Source: Ursus arctos (taxonomy: Eukaryota > Chordata > Mammalia > Carnivora > Ursidae). From it: a DNA stretch of 64,000 bases. Both the position numbers and the translations under genes were made by a program. The notes beneath the pieces were generated by a model, which was not told the origin of the DNA, made no database searches, and saw only the letters and a list, made by a program, of their open reading frames with translations. The DNA is taken from assembly GCF_023065955.2 (NCBI RefSeq), contig NW_026623008.1, positions 17,852,001-17,916,000 of the forward strand, in the 5' to 3' direction. Positions 23,415-34,680 of the stretch are shown here, piece by piece (the first letter of the stretch is position 1; every line of letters starts with the position of its first letter).

Positions 23415-23656
23415 TTAGATTTATTTATTTTTAAAAGATTGTTTGTTTGTTTGTTTATTTATTTATTTATTTATTTATTTATTTTAGAGAGTGCTGGGGA
23501 GAGAGAAAGAAGCAGACTCCCTGCTGAGCGCTGCTGGCTGGGGGTGGTGGGGTGAGGGAGGGCGCATGTGGCTCAGTCTCAAGACCCTGAGATCATGACC
23601 TGAGTGAAAACCCAAGAGTTGGAGGCTTAACCAAGTGAGCCACCCAGGTGCCCCTA
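23415..23656 (-). mobile_element. Can-SINE, antisense, diverged
   Basis: (GTTT)n/(ATTT)n tail, body GAAGCAGACTCCCTGCTGAG, head GAGCCACCCAGGTGCCCC. No clear duplication was seen. Confidence 0.85.
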
Positions 23657-23963
23657 ATCATGTCTTAATATAATAAACACAAATTAGTTTTCTATATTCT
23701 AGACATTCACTCATTTAAATGTCAGACATTCAAATTCTACCTAGTTTTATCTGAAAATGCCTTGATTTTACTTCCATTCTTTAAAGATATTTTTGCTGGA
23801 TTTAATATTTGGGGGTGGTTTTTGTTGTTATTTGTTATTTCAGCATTTAAAAAATGTTGCTCCAGGTTTTCTGCCTCTGTTATTTCAGATGGAAATTCAG
23901 CCATCATTCCAGTCATTTTTCCTGTGCGTGCCATATATTGTTTTTTTTCCCAGCTATTTTAAA

Positions 23964-24032
23964 TTCTTTTCTTCTTCTCCTTCTACTCCTCCTCCTCCTC
24001 CTCCTTCTTCTTCTTTTTTTTTTTTTTTTTTT
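23964..24032. repeat. Polypyrimidine/(CTC)(CTT) tract
   Basis: It is all pyrimidine apart from a single A at 23985. (CTC)n and (CTT)n units end in T18. Confidence 0.9.
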
Positions 24033-24474
24033 GCTTTTTAGCATTTTAATTATGATGTACCTAGGTGTGACTTTCTTTATACTAATCCTACTTGATATTC
24101 ATGAAACTTCTTGAATCTGTAAATTTGTCTTTATTTGGGAAAAGTTTGGCCATTATTTCTTGAAAATTTTTATGCTATTCTTTCTCTTCCTCTCCTTTTA
24201 AGACTTTAATTAAAAATATAGACCTTCCAGTATTTCCCATGGGTCTTTGAGACCCTGTTGATTTTTTTTCACATTAAAAAAAATTCTTCCAATTGAGTAA
24301 TTTCTTGGATCTGTCTTCACATTCATAGACCCTTCTCTTTCTTTTGTCAATTCTACTGTTAAGTCCATGTAGTGATTTTTAAAAAATTTCAGATAGTGTA
24401 TTTTTTAGTTCTTGAATTTCCATTTTCTTTTCAGTCTTTCTCTACTGAAATTTTTTATCTTCCTTTATCATAGG

Positions 24475-24713
24475 CCTAGATTTATTTATTTATTTATTTA
24501 TTCCTTTCTTTGCCTCTCTTTTCCTCCCTCCCTCCCTCCCTCCCTTCCTTAAACCTCTTTTGTTTTAAGAAGGGGGAGGCAGTGGGAGAGGGAGAGAGAA
24601 ATTCTTAAGCAGGCTCCACGTTGATGTGGGGCTTGATCTCACAACTGTGAGATCGTGACCTGAGCCCAGATCAAAAGTAAGACGCTTAACCGACTGAGCC
24701 TCGCAGGCGCCCT
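24475..24713 (-). mobile_element. Can-SINE, antisense, older, with a CCTC repeat in the tail
   Basis: (TTTA)n tail, then a (CCTC)n microsatellite at 24519-24549, body GGAGGCAGTGGGAGAGGGAG, and head CGACTGAGCCTCGCAGGCGC. Confidence 0.8.
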
Positions 24714-25469
24714 GAGCATATATTTCTTTTATGTTCTTAAGCATAATTATAATAACTGCTTGAAAATTCTTACCTGCAAATTACAGTGTTTGGGTCAGCA
24801 TAGGGTGTGCTTCCTTGATTATTTTTTCTCTTGAGAATGGGTTGTGTTTTTCTGTTTCTTCCTATGGGGAGTAATTTTGGATTATATTCTGGATATTGTG
24901 AATGACAAGTTGTAGAAACTTTGGATTTTGTTATGTTCCTCTGAAGAATTTTTTTTTTTTTTTTAAGCAGGTAATTAAGTCGGATGAACTCAAACTGCAA
25001 AACTCTTTCCCCTGTGGTGGTGGCGGCTCAGATATCAGTTCAGTTCTTTTAACTGTCCTGCTTGGAGTCTGTACTGTGTGTGCATATGTCAGGGATCAGC
25101 TAGAGATTTGGGCAGTTTTATGCAGATTTTAGGGCTCCTGTCTTTGACTCTCTTTTTTTATGGTCTTCTACCTTATTTTCTAGTGGCGGTGGTTGCTCTG
25201 AATGCTGTTCTTCAGGCCAGCAGAACTGTGAATTTTCCATTGGAGTTTTAGCTGCCCTGAATGGCACAAGAGTAAAAGATAAAAATTGGGGAAACTTGTC
25301 CAGCGTGTTTCCCTTCTTTCGAATGTCAGTTCCCTTCCAGCATCTGCTTGCTTTTGTTTACTCTCCAGTGCTGTCAAGTGGTTGCTTTGGTCTAGAAGTT
25401 ATTCTTGTTATGGGGGCAGAGGGTTGATCTGTGGGAACTTTTTGCCATATCAGAAGCCTCAAATTGTTT

Positions 25470-25584
25470 ATTTATTTTCATTTTTTAAAAAGATTTTAAA
25501 ATAAGTTCTATACCCAATGTGGGGCCCGAAGTCACAACCCCGAGATCAAGTCATACGCTCAACCAACTGAGCCAGCCAGGTGAC
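25470..25584 (-). mobile_element. Older short Can-SINE, antisense
   Basis: The short subtype lacks the CT-rich body: TATACCCAATGTGGGGCCCG to CTGAGCCAGCCAGGTGACC. The duplication CCTCAAA(T/C)TGTTT flanks it at 25457-25469 and 25585-25597. Confidence 0.85.
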
Positions 25585-25594
25585 CCTCAAACTG

Positions 25595-25680
25595 TTTTTT
25601 TTAAGTTAACTTTATAATTTTGGAATAGCTTTAGATTTATAGGAAAATTGCAAAGATAGTACAGAGGGTTCTCAAACTGA
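25595..25680 (-). repeat. L1 fragment
   Basis: TTTAGATTTATAGGAAAATT followed by GCAAAGATAGTACAGAGGGT is a familiar reverse-oriented L1M 3' segment. Confidence 0.65.
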
Positions 25681-25693
25681 TTTTAAATGAAAA

Positions 25694-25910
25694 AACTTTT
25701 TAAAAAGATTTTATTTATTTATTTGAGAGAGAGCGCGTGTACACGTGAGCCAGCACAGGAATGGGGGAGGGGGCAGAGGGACAGGCGGGAGAGGGACAAG
25801 TAGACTCCCCGCTGAGCATGGAGCCTGATGAGGGGTTCAGTCCCAGGACCCCAACATCATGACCTGAGCCAAAGTCAGACCCTTAACCAACTGAGCCATT
25901 TAGGTGCGCC
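25694..25910 (-). mobile_element. Can-SINE, antisense
   Basis: The body runs from AAAGATTTTATTTATTTATT to GAGCCATTTAGGTGCGCC. The duplication TAAATGAAAA flanks it at 25684-25693 and 25911-25920. Confidence 0.93.
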
Positions 25911-26105
25911 TAAATGAAAATATTTCTAAAATATATTAATGCTTCCTTGACTTCTTAAAATGCTGAATTTAGCTGCCCATTAATGCCAGCATTCTGACGA
26001 ATTCAGTAATGCCACAATGGCCTGGTGAACTGTTGAGGTATGGAAGACTATTTTTGCCCTTCTCCTAAGTGGCCTCAGCTGTTACGCTTTTTGAATCTAG
26101 GTCTG

Positions 26106-26106
<1 letters not shown>

Positions 26107-26144
<38 letters not shown>
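26107..26144. repeat. (TG)19 microsatellite
   Basis: Nineteen uninterrupted TG units in intron 1. Confidence 0.97.
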
Positions 26145-26148
<4 letters not shown>

Positions 26149-26384
26149 ATTTCTTCCTTCGCCAGCTTATTAGCCCTGTTGATGCAGCCCATTTCCTTTA
26201 TTTTTCTGTTGTAATCTGTTGTAGTTTGGTAAGCCAGACAAACTTGTTCAGATTTGTTTGGAATAAGAATAAATCGTTTCTGAGAGTTTGAATGTTGAGT
26301 TGATGAGTCCCGGTACACGACCTTCAGTACATGGTCTTTGTGATACTGGTGTTGATTATTCAGAGGCTTTTTGTCCAGACATGT

Positions 26385-26640
26385 GCTGACCAGTATGATA
26401 GCCATTAGCTGTAGGTGGCTACTGAGTGTTTGAAATGTGTTTAGTTTGCATCGAGATGTACTATAAAATCTATACCAGATTTCAATACGAAGAATGTAGT
26501 TATTTTTCCTGTTGATTATATGTTGAAATTATGATATTTTAGATATATAGAATTAAATATTTAAATAAATTTCACCTGTTTCTTTTTTACTTTTTTTAAT
26601 ATGACTACTAGAAAATTTGAAGTAATATTTGTAGATTACA
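26385..26640 (-). repeat. MER58-like hAT DNA transposon relic
   Basis: It reads through GATAGCCATTAGCTGTAGGT, GGCTACTGAGTGTTTGAAAT, GAAATTATGATATTTTAGAT, AATTTCACCTGTTTC and TATGACTACTAGAAAATTTG, in the order of the family I recall as MER58. Confidence 0.65.
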
Positions 26641-26792
26641 TTATATTGATTGTAATTCAGGTAATTTATCTTACTTGGTAGTAATATCCTTATGAATGAG
26701 ATAGATGGTGGTTGTACTGTAAAATCATGAGAATTAGCGGGTAAGATTCCAGCATCTCTTTCTATCCTTGGTGTAAGAAATTGTAAAAGTGC

Positions 26793-26997
26793 AGGGTTCC
26801 TGGGTAGCACAGTGGTTAAGCATCTGCCTTTGGCTCAGGGCGTGATCCCAGCGTTCTGGGATCGAGCCCCACATCCGGCTCCTCCGCTACGAGCCTGCTT
26901 CTTCCTCTCCCACTACCCCTGCTTCTGTTCCCTCTCTCACTGGCTGTCTCTGTCATGTCAAATAAATAAATAAAATCTTAAAAAAAAAACTTAAAAA
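26793..26997 (+). mobile_element. Can-SINE, sense
   Basis: The head is mutated (AGGGTTCCTGGGTAGCACAG). The 15-bp duplication AAATTGTAAAAGTGC flanks it at 26778-26792 and 26998-27012. Confidence 0.95.
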
Positions 26998-27009
26998 AAA
27001 TTGTAAAAG

Positions 27010-27230
27010 TGCTTAATAGCATGGACCTCAGACCTCAGACATCAGACTTCAGTTCTGCTACTCCTCAGTTGTATGACCTAAGGCAAGTTACTTAAGCTTC
27101 TCAAAATCTGTTTCCTTATCTGAAATATGAGGAAAACAATATCAAACTTCTTATGGTTATTGTGAGGATTAACATGTAAAACATTTTCATAATAGTGCAT
27201 ATCAAGTGAGAAATAAACTGCTGAATTGAA
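27010..27230 (+). repeat. MIR
   Basis: Forward MIR: AGTTGTATGACCTAAGGCAA, GTTACTTAAGCTTCTCAAAA, TGTTTCCTTATCTGAAATAT, GGTTATTGTGAGGATTAACA. Confidence 0.85.
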
Positions 27231-27724
27231 CAGTAGCTGTTAACTTGTTTCTAGGCCACTTTGGTGACATTTTTGTTTGTTGTATTTGATTCCTATAGGG
27301 AGTAGAATCAGGGTTGATCCAGACAGAAAAAAGGGATCTGCTTTTGGTTATCTTTTTTTTTTTTTCTTTCTTGTCATTCTGTATTTTTAATTATATATGG
27401 CATATAATTTGCTCTGAAGAGATAAGAAACTTTGTTCCTCCTTAGGCTTTTGATGGGTGAATGTAAATTAAACATTCCAGCAGAACTTGTTTTTGTTATG
27501 GTTCTGTCGTGCTTAGATGGAAAGTCTGGTCATTGTATACCTGACACTTTGTTTTAACAAACGATTCTAGCTGAGACATTGCAGATTTGATGGGAGTATA
27601 GATTAGAGCCTTTGTTTTCATTTTCAGCATATGCTTCAAATATGTAACAGAACAAAAGTACTCAGTAGAATCTTTCTCGACTGTCATTCATTTCCTAGTT
27701 TATTTAAGCTAGTCATTTTTGAGT

Positions 27725-27860
27725 GATTACTTTGCATTCAGTATTTTTTCAAGCAATATGAAGAATTCTAAAGAAGTTCTGTCATCTTCAAGCAGTTTAT
27801 TATCTTGGCAGTGGTAAGGGACAGGAATAAGACTGTCATGTGTAAACATTTTGAATGTTT
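27725..27860 (-). repeat. Possible L2 3' fragment
   Basis: TGTCATCTTCAAGCAGTTTA then TTATCTTGGCAGTGGTAAGG resembles the reverse L2 'lots-of-CTCATGGAGCTTACA' region, strongly diverged. Confidence 0.4.
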
Positions 27861-28504
27861 TCTTCTTTTATAATTTTCTTAAATCTACCCCCCTTCCCTG
27901 GCCAAAAAAGAGAAGGAAAAGGGAAGCAGTACAGAGGTGTATAAAGTTAGTAACACTGTCCCCACCTCTCCTAAAGTATGTTGGGAGGTCACCAATGTCA
28001 ATTTTGGTTTGTAGCCTTTCACACTTAAGAAATATTTTTAAGTAAGCCAAGGTGATAGTTGTATGGTTATCTGTTGAAGGGATTTCTCTGTTTTCCAGCA
28101 AAGTATAGGCACACCCCCACCCTTGGAGGCCTTCCTCTACCCAGGTGCTCAAACCAGTCATCTTGGAATTAATTGATTTCTTTCTTTCCTTCACTTGCCA
28201 CATGCAAATCCTCACAAGTCTTTAGGATTGTACCTTCCCAATTCAATTTAATCCATGCATTTCTTTCTAACTCCATTGCCTCGAATCCAAGCCACATGCC
28301 AAGTCTCCTAATGTACATTCTCTGCCAGCTCCACGGCCCCAGCCTGTTCTCCATATGGTAGCAAGTGTTATTCATTGTCTTAAAATGGGACTTGTATTTT
28401 GCCCTCGTATGCCCCTACCCTTCAGTGGTATCCCATTACCCCATTCTCTGGCATTTCCCCCAGGCTCACGAAGTTGTGAAATTGTTCTCTACTTAGCACG
28501 TACT

Positions 28505-28720
28505 TTGTTACTGAGCACTTACCAGATGCTGGGCAGTGTTTTAAGAGATTGTCATATTAACTCATTTAATCTCCTAACTATGAAGTAGGTAATCCCCATT
28601 TTACATATAAGGAAACAGAGTCCCAGAGAGGTTGAGTAGTGTACCCAGTATCACACAGTAGGTTAGGTGGGTTATCAAACCAGACACTCCGCTTTCAGAG
28701 TCCTTGTTGTTAACCATTGT
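28505..28720 (-). repeat. MIR
   Basis: Reverse MIR: GAGCACTTACCAGATGCTGG, TAACTCATTTAATCTCCTAA, CCCCATTTTACATATAAGGA, CAGAGAGGTTGAGTAGTGTA. Confidence 0.9.
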
Positions 28721-28789
28721 TTTAAATGATTTCTTTCTGCGTAGTAGGCACTTGGTGAACAGTTGTTAAATAAGCGAATAAATGTTCCC

Positions 28790-29165
28790 TCTGTAAACAT
28801 AACAATTCGAACTCCTTAATTTGGTCTAGAAGATCTGTCATGATCTGGCCTCTGCCAATAGCACTTTCTCTCGTACTCACACTGGCCCTTGCACGGCTGG
28901 CTCCCGCTCATTCTGTAGGTCTAAGAGATCTTTTACGACCATCTTACTTAAAGTAGATGCTCCTTATCCTTACTCTTAGTACTTTGCTTTCCTTTTGGGA
29001 CTTATTACAGTAAATGTTTTTAGCTTGATATATTCCCTGTTTATTCCACAAAAATCTAAATTTCGCGAGGTGTCAGGTCTTATCTGACTCATTCGTAGTT
29101 ATTTCCCCAGTGCCGACTCCCAGTGCTTGGGAGATGGTAGGTCCTCAGTAAGTATGTGTTGCATG
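28790..29165 (+). repeat. L2 3' end
   Basis: Forward L2: GATCTGTCATGATCTGGCCT, CTCTGCCAATAGC, GGGACTTATTACAGTAAATG, TTATTTCCCCAGTGCCGACT, GGTAGGTCCTCAGTAAGTAT. Confidence 0.8.
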
Positions 29166-30214
29166 TGGACTAAATATACCTGGGTCCTGGGCAAGGAGGT
29201 GTTCTTTCTGTGAGCTGTCCTATGAATGAGGAAGAGAGCCCATAGCTTGAACATCAGTGGCAAATGCTACCCAGCCCACTGAAATCCCAGAGCAAAGTCT
29301 AAATGGCAGCCCGTAGAAAATAGAATTAATTGTACACAAACCAGAGCCCCAGAATGGCTATTATATTTCCTTTAACTTATATTGAGAACTTTGTTTTTTT
29401 CTTTCCTTGCCATGTAAATGTTTTTATTCTTCCTGCTACTCGTAATTGGAGATAAATGGTGAGAATGTTTTGAATACTGCGATGGTGGAAAACAGAAAAC
29501 CACCTCAGATCGTCTTTAACCGCTAAGGAAACGTATGTAGTGAACAAAGTATAGTAGGGCTGCCCCATGTGTAGTGTGTCAGGGTCTGGCTCCCTTCTTT
29601 CCATTTTCTTGGCTCTGTTGTCTTTTGGTGTTGGTTGCAGCCTCTGGCTTCTGTCAAGTTGGCCACAGCAGCCACAGGTTTCACATCCAAGGGTTTCCTT
29701 GTCTGGTATCTTTGTCTAAGAGTGAATACTAGGACTGGATCACTGGGTCTTGCCACTACTCACTGGCAAGAGGAATGGAACTACCATGACTGGCTTGGAA
29801 TCAGTCAGCATTTACTTCTAGCTTTGAGATTGGGTCATCATCCCCTGTGTCCCCTGGGGGAAGGACAAATAGATGCCTGATCAAAAAATGGGAGTTCTAT
29901 CAGCAATAAAAAGTGGAGACTGGGTGTCGGGCAGGCAGCTCTCAGAGTTTGTGAATAGTGACTTCTGTGGTTTGTCAGCTCTGTCCCAAGTTCTCCAAGT
30001 TTGGAGAACTAATTTAAATTTTTGAGAAGCCTTAATCAGGAAGATTTGACTTAGGGTTTTTTGTTTTTGTTTTTGTTTTTCTATACTGATAACCTGGAGC
30101 ACATTCTTTGTAACTCAGAGGCTTTCATTGTTTAGCAATCAGTACAAAGCTGATAAATAGTAAGGCATCTGCAGCAGATGAGGTCCTATGGGAAGGTAAA
30201 AAAAAAAAAAATGT

Positions 30215-30600
30215 ATGCCATCACAGTGAAGTTACAGTCTAGCCCAGGAGATACAGTGCAGGGATATGAACAGTAAAATAGTAATACACAGTAACGATTT
30301 AAGAGATCACAAGGCAACTCCATATTAATTGTTAAAAAAGTGGCACAGGCTTGCTATTCCTTGAAGTTTGTAAGATACAGAATCTTGAGCCCCATCCCAG
30401 GTCTGCTGAATCAGAAGCTGCATCTTAACAAGATATTCTGATGATTTGTGTTGACATCTGAGTCTGAGAAGCCAGAGTAGAAGTTGAGAGGACAGGTAAC
30501 TGGTTTGGGCCAGAATGATCTAGAAAGGTTTCTTAGAGGTGAGGCTTGAGCTTCACCTGAAGGACAGGTGCAGCAGTAGGTATTTTTGTGGAAGATAATG
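30215..30600 (-). repeat. L2 3' fragment, apparently split by a MER5A-like element
   Basis: ACAGTCTAGCCCAGGAGATA near 30234 and GGTTTCTTAGAGGTGAGGCT then TGAGCTTCACCTGAAGGACA near 30527-30566 match reverse L2 on the two sides of the relic at 30360-30475. Confidence 0.5.
30360..30475 (+). repeat. MER5A-like relic
   Basis: GAGCCCCATCCCAGGTCTGC then TGAATCAGAAGCTGC, AACAAGATATTCTGATGATT and TGTTGACATCTGAGTCTGAG follow MER5A order. Confidence 0.65.
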
Positions 30601-31409
30601 TGATTTGAGTCATAAAAGTGTCCAGGTTCATACTGGATTCAGTTATGTCTTTGGTGGGGTCCAGGAATCTGCAGTTTTGTACAGGCTGTACCGACAAATG
30701 GGAGGGGATAATGGAATCATGATGCAGGGCCCTCAAGAACACGGGTGGGGAAGTCATCTAGGGAAAGGAGAGGTGAGAACTTTTGCAGAGACCTCGTTTT
30801 TAAAGACTACTGTACATGTTTACAGGCTTCTTTTTGTTTTAAGTTAAACCGTCGGCTTTGTTAGGTAATTGAATCATAATTTGGTCATTTACTAATGGAA
30901 ACAGAACTAGCCTGAGAAACTACTCAAATGAAATCACATTCGATAGTTTAATTATCCATAGCTGTAGGTGGAAGAAGCTTAAAAAAGAGAGCTGTATCAC
31001 TAAACCAGGACATTTAGCTAGGACGGTGGGCTAAATTGTATATTTCAGTGATTTCCTCCAATAGCCTTCAAGTAACTTTGAGTCTTGACGACGTTAGTTA
31101 TAAATTTTAGAAGGTTATTTTATATGGTTAAGCACCATAAACTTTGTCTTATACTTTTAGTTGCTCCCTCCTTTTTTTATATTTGAAAATAAAATAAAGC
31201 GAAAAGACATATTTTTGAATAGTTTTGAATGATTCCTCAATTTGGTGATTTAGACTAAAGCAAGAGAACATCAAGTCTGTTAAAAGCTGAATTACCAGCT
31301 GAGAGGAGGAGCCGTGACGAGCCCATAAAACTGAAACTCACAAAGTCGTGATTTACTGGGGGATGTTTATGACACCAAAGTGTTATTTCAGTTGTTGGGA
31401 AATGTATCT

Positions 31410-31513
31410 TTTTTTTTAAGATTTTATTTCCAAGTAATCTCTACACCCAATGAACTCAGAACCCGGAGATCAGGAGTCATATGTTTCACCGGCTGAGCCA
31501 GCCAGGTGCCCCA
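31410..31513 (-). mobile_element. Older short Can-SINE, antisense
   Basis: AAGATTTTATTTCCAAGTAA, CTCTACACCCAATGAACTCA, head GAGCCAGCCAGGTGCCCC. Short subtype without the CT-rich body. Confidence 0.82.
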
Positions 31514-31565
31514 GGTGAGGAATGTATTTCGAGTTACCCTGTATCCTATACTGATTTGCGTTTTT

Positions 31566-31763
31566 TTTTTTTTTTTAAGATTTTATTTATTTATTTGACA
31601 GAGACAGAGATGGCCAGCGAGAGAGGGAACACAAGCAGGGGGAGTGGGAGAGGAAGAAGCAGGCTCATAGCAGAAGAGCCTGATGTGGGGCTCGATCCCA
31701 GAACGTTGGGATCACGCCCTGAGCTGAAGGCAGACGCTTAACCACTGTGCCACCCAGGCGCCC
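31566..31763 (-). mobile_element. Young Can-SINE, antisense
   Basis: The duplication CTGATTTGCGTTTTT flanks it at 31551-31565 and 31764-31778. Head GCCACCCAGGCGCCC. Confidence 0.96.
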
Positions 31764-31852
31764 CTGATTTGCGTTTTTAGTGGGTTCTCACATTCTTACA
31801 TTATTCAGATTCAACTTTGTAGAACTTAGGTAATATGAAGGTAGGAACCATG

Positions 31853-32073
31853 GGGCGCCTGGGTGGCTCAGTCATTAAGTGTCTGCCTTCGGCTCAGGGT
31901 GTGATCCCAGGGTCCTGGGGTTGAGCCCCGCATCAGGCTCCCTGCTCTACTGGGAGCGCTGGGAGCCTGCTTCTTCCTCTCCCACTCCCCCTGCTTGTGT
32001 TCCCTCTCTCGCTGGCTCTCTCTCTGTCAAATAAATAAGTAAAATCTTTAAAAAAATAAAAAAATAAAATTAC
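31853..32073 (+). mobile_element. Young Can-SINE, sense
   Basis: The duplication GAAGGTAGGAACCATG flanks it at 31837-31852 and 32074-32089. It has a longer body than its neighbours (GGGAGCGCTGGGAGCCTGCT). Confidence 0.96.
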
Positions 32074-32309
32074 GAAGGTAGGAACCATGTCTTTTCTTAT
32101 CATCACTAGATCTCTAGTATTTAGTGTAGGTAGGTCCTCACATGGTTGATGGACGATTAAGAAATAAAGAATTTTAATTTAAAAAGATTGATTTTTATCT
32201 GTCCTTGGAGATAATATGTAAATGGTACAGTAAAAATGAGTTATAGTTAGAAACTATTAGTACAGAAGTGGAAACAAGATGAATAATTTAAAAACCACTA
32301 ATTTGGAAA

Positions 32310-32500
32310 TAATTTTATATTTTCAGGTTGCAAGAATAAGAACAGTACAAAGACCATCCTTTACCCAGTTTACCTATTAACATGTTACCCCATTTGCTTT
32401 ATTATTTGCTCCTTCTCTTGAAGTTGTATACACTGTATTCCCTAAGAGTAGGAATATATATCTTGTATCACAACATTATAGTTACCAGCTTCTGTAAAGC
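32310..32500 (-). repeat. Possible old L1 fragment
   Basis: TTCAGGTTGCAAGAATAAGA then ACAGTACAAAGACC and TTTACCCAGTTTACCTATTA, ACATGTTACCCCATTTGC resemble reverse L1M 3' sequence. Confidence 0.5.
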
Positions 32501-32936
32501 AGTCTGTGATCCCCCGCTGCCCCAAACTCCTCTCCTGCTTTCCAGAAGAGAAAACTAAAAGGCAAAACGATTAAGTGACTTACCCAAGTGTAAAGTTCTA
32601 TAGCTTCTAAGTGGAAAACCCAGCCTGTTTTTTAAGTCAGGTATTGGTCCATGTCCCTAACATCACAGAAGAATCTTTTCTTCTTTTTTTTTCCTCCTGA
32701 CAAGTCAAATCATTTAGTAATATAATATAGTAATTAAAATTTGTAATTGCTCCTCTAAACCAGATATAACCGTCCCACAGAATAAAGGACTTGATCTATG
32801 GAGGACCCTGCGTGACCGTGATGTCCTTAACGGTATATTTAGCTGTAGGATAAGCCCTTAGAAACGTTATTGTTCCATTGTTTTGCTTCTGCTTCTTAGT
32901 TTGTATAAATAAGAATGTTCTTGAATTTGAGTGTCT

Positions 32937-33155
32937 AGATTTTTTTTTTTAGGTTTTTATTTGAGAGAGGGAGAGGGCATTCAAGCGGGACGGGGGTGGG
33001 AAGGAGCAGAGGGAGGAGAGAAACAGGCAGACTTCCCACCAACCGTAGAGCACAACGTGGGGCTCAGTCTGAAGACCCTTAGATCATGACCTGAGCCAAA
33101 AGTATCAGTATGTCCCTTAGCCAGCGGCTTAACCAACTGAGCCGCCCAGGCACCC
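32937..33155 (-). mobile_element. Can-SINE, antisense, diverged
   Basis: The duplication TTGAGTGTCT flanks it at 32927-32936 and 33156-33165. Head ACTGAGCCGCCCAGGCACCC. Confidence 0.92.
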
Positions 33156-33424
33156 TTGAGTGTCTTGGTTTTAAAGGGCTTTTAGATTGGCTTGGTTTAA
33201 GTCTTGATATATCCTCCTTTGACGACAGATAGAGTAGTATTCCTTTAAAGTGTGAGAGGGGGCTGTTATTTACCAAAACTGCATCTAACAAATGGTGACC
33301 AGGTTCCTGGTCTACAAAGAGCAGAGTCCAAAAGGCGTCACGAGGAATTCAAAGTCTAACTGTGGAGTAAACTTCTTTCCTGTCTTTATTTTTTGGCATG
33401 TTTTTCCTCTGTGTCAATATTTAC

Positions 33425-33830
33425 CAAAATGTGGTCTGTCCCCCAAATGCATCAGAATTAGAATTGCTTGAAGTGCTGGTTAAAAATTGCAGATTCCTGG
33501 ATCCCACCAAAGACATACTGAATCCAAATGTCTGGAGGTGAGGCTTGGTAATCTGTATTTTATCTTATTTTTTAAAGATTTATTTATTTATTTTAGAGAG
33601 AGAGAGAGTGAGTGTGTGCCTGTGAGCCGGGGGAGGGAGTAGGGAGGGGGATAGGGAGAGAGAATCCTGAACAGACTCTCCACTGAGCGTGGAGCCCGAC
33701 TTGGGGCTTGATCCCATGATGCATGAGATCATGACCTGAGCCGAAACCAAGTGTCAGATGTTTGACTGACTGAGCCACCCAGGCGCCCCAGTAATCTGCA
33801 TTTTAAACACACTGCTTGTGGACTTTTATG
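33425..33830 (+). repeat. MER5A-like relic, interrupted by a SINE
   Basis: AAAATGTGGTCTGTCCCCCA, AATTGCTTGAAGTGCTGGTT, GCAGATTCCTGGATCCCACC, TACTGAATCCAAATGTCTGG match MER5A, and GTAATCTGCATTTTAAACAC resumes after the SINE. Confidence 0.75.
33563..33790 (-). mobile_element. Can-SINE, antisense, inside MER5A relic
   Basis: The duplication GTAATCTG(T/C)ATTTTA flanks it at 33548-33562 and 33791-33805. Confidence 0.95.
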
Positions 33831-33923
33831 TATCCTGAGATAGGAGAAGCCTGCTCTTCTAGACTTCTGTCACATCTGTGTCAGTCATCTTCAGAGCTTT
33901 TCTGTATTTGTTCTGTGACTTTT

Positions 33924-34099
33924 TAAAAAAAGATTATTTATGTATTTATTTGAGAGAGGGAGAGAGCACACAGAGGCAGAGAAAGAAGCAGACTCTCCGC
34001 TGAGCAGGGAGCCTAATATGGGGCTCGGTCCCAGGACCCTGGGATGGTCACCTGAGCTGAAAAGACAGACGCTTAACCTACTGAGCCCCCCAGGTGCCC
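33924..34099 (-). mobile_element. Can-SINE, antisense
   Basis: The duplication CTGTGACTTTT flanks it at 33913-33923 and 34100-34110. Confidence 0.94.
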
Positions 34100-34239
34100 C
34101 TGTGACTTTTGTTTTACATCATTAGTTCCGCAGTTCTTTCCTCTTTCTTATTTTCGGGAAGAATAAGTAGGGATTCTAATGACTAAGTGCTTGAACTGAA
34201 GAACCCATTGTTAGGCCTTGAGTTCTGTGCATGAAGCAT

Positions 34240-34680
34240 CTTTAAAGTCAAGTAACATGTACGAAACTCTTACCATATGCCAGGAACTGTGTCTACCCTA
34301 ACTGATTTGACCCCCTAATAACGTGGTGTAGGAAGTCAAGTTTCACAGATGGTAAGTAACTTACTAAAGATTACACATCTAGGGACGCCTGGGTGGCTCA
34401 GTCGTTAATCGTCTGCCTTCGGCTCAGGGCGTAATCCTGGCGTTCTGGGATCGAGCCCCACATCAGGCTCCTCCGCTATGAGCCTGCTTCTTCCTCTCGC
34501 ACTCCCCCTGCTTGTGTTCCCTCTCTCGCTGGCTGTCTCTCTCTCTGTCAAATAAATAAATAAAAAAAAATAATAAAATCATTAAAAAAAATAAAGATTA
34601 CACATGTAGTAAGTAGTGAGGCAGGATTCAAATCCGTATATGTCGGGTTCTAAACCTTGTTCCCTTCATGCTGTGCAGGC
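34240..34680 (-). repeat. MIR, interrupted by a SINE
   Basis: Reverse MIR: ACCATATGCCAGGAACTGTG, then GGTAAGTAACTTACTAAAGA, and after the SINE AGTGAGGCAGGATTCAAATC then CGTATATGTCGG. Confidence 0.8.
34383..34592 (+). mobile_element. Young Can-SINE, sense, inside a MIR
   Basis: The duplication AAAGATTACACAT(C/G)TAG flanks it at 34366-34382 and 34593-34609. Confidence 0.96.

Larger units (their letters stand above)
23690..24945. repeat. Old L1 (L1M-class) fragment, interrupted by a SINE
   Basis: The text resembles widely dispersed L1M sequence before and after the SINE at 24475-24713: TTTTAGCATTTTAATTATGA, GGGTCTTTGAGACCCTGTTG, TTTGTCAATTCTACTGTTAA, then GGATTATATTCTGGATATTG. Orientation is not certain. 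Confidence 0.6.
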
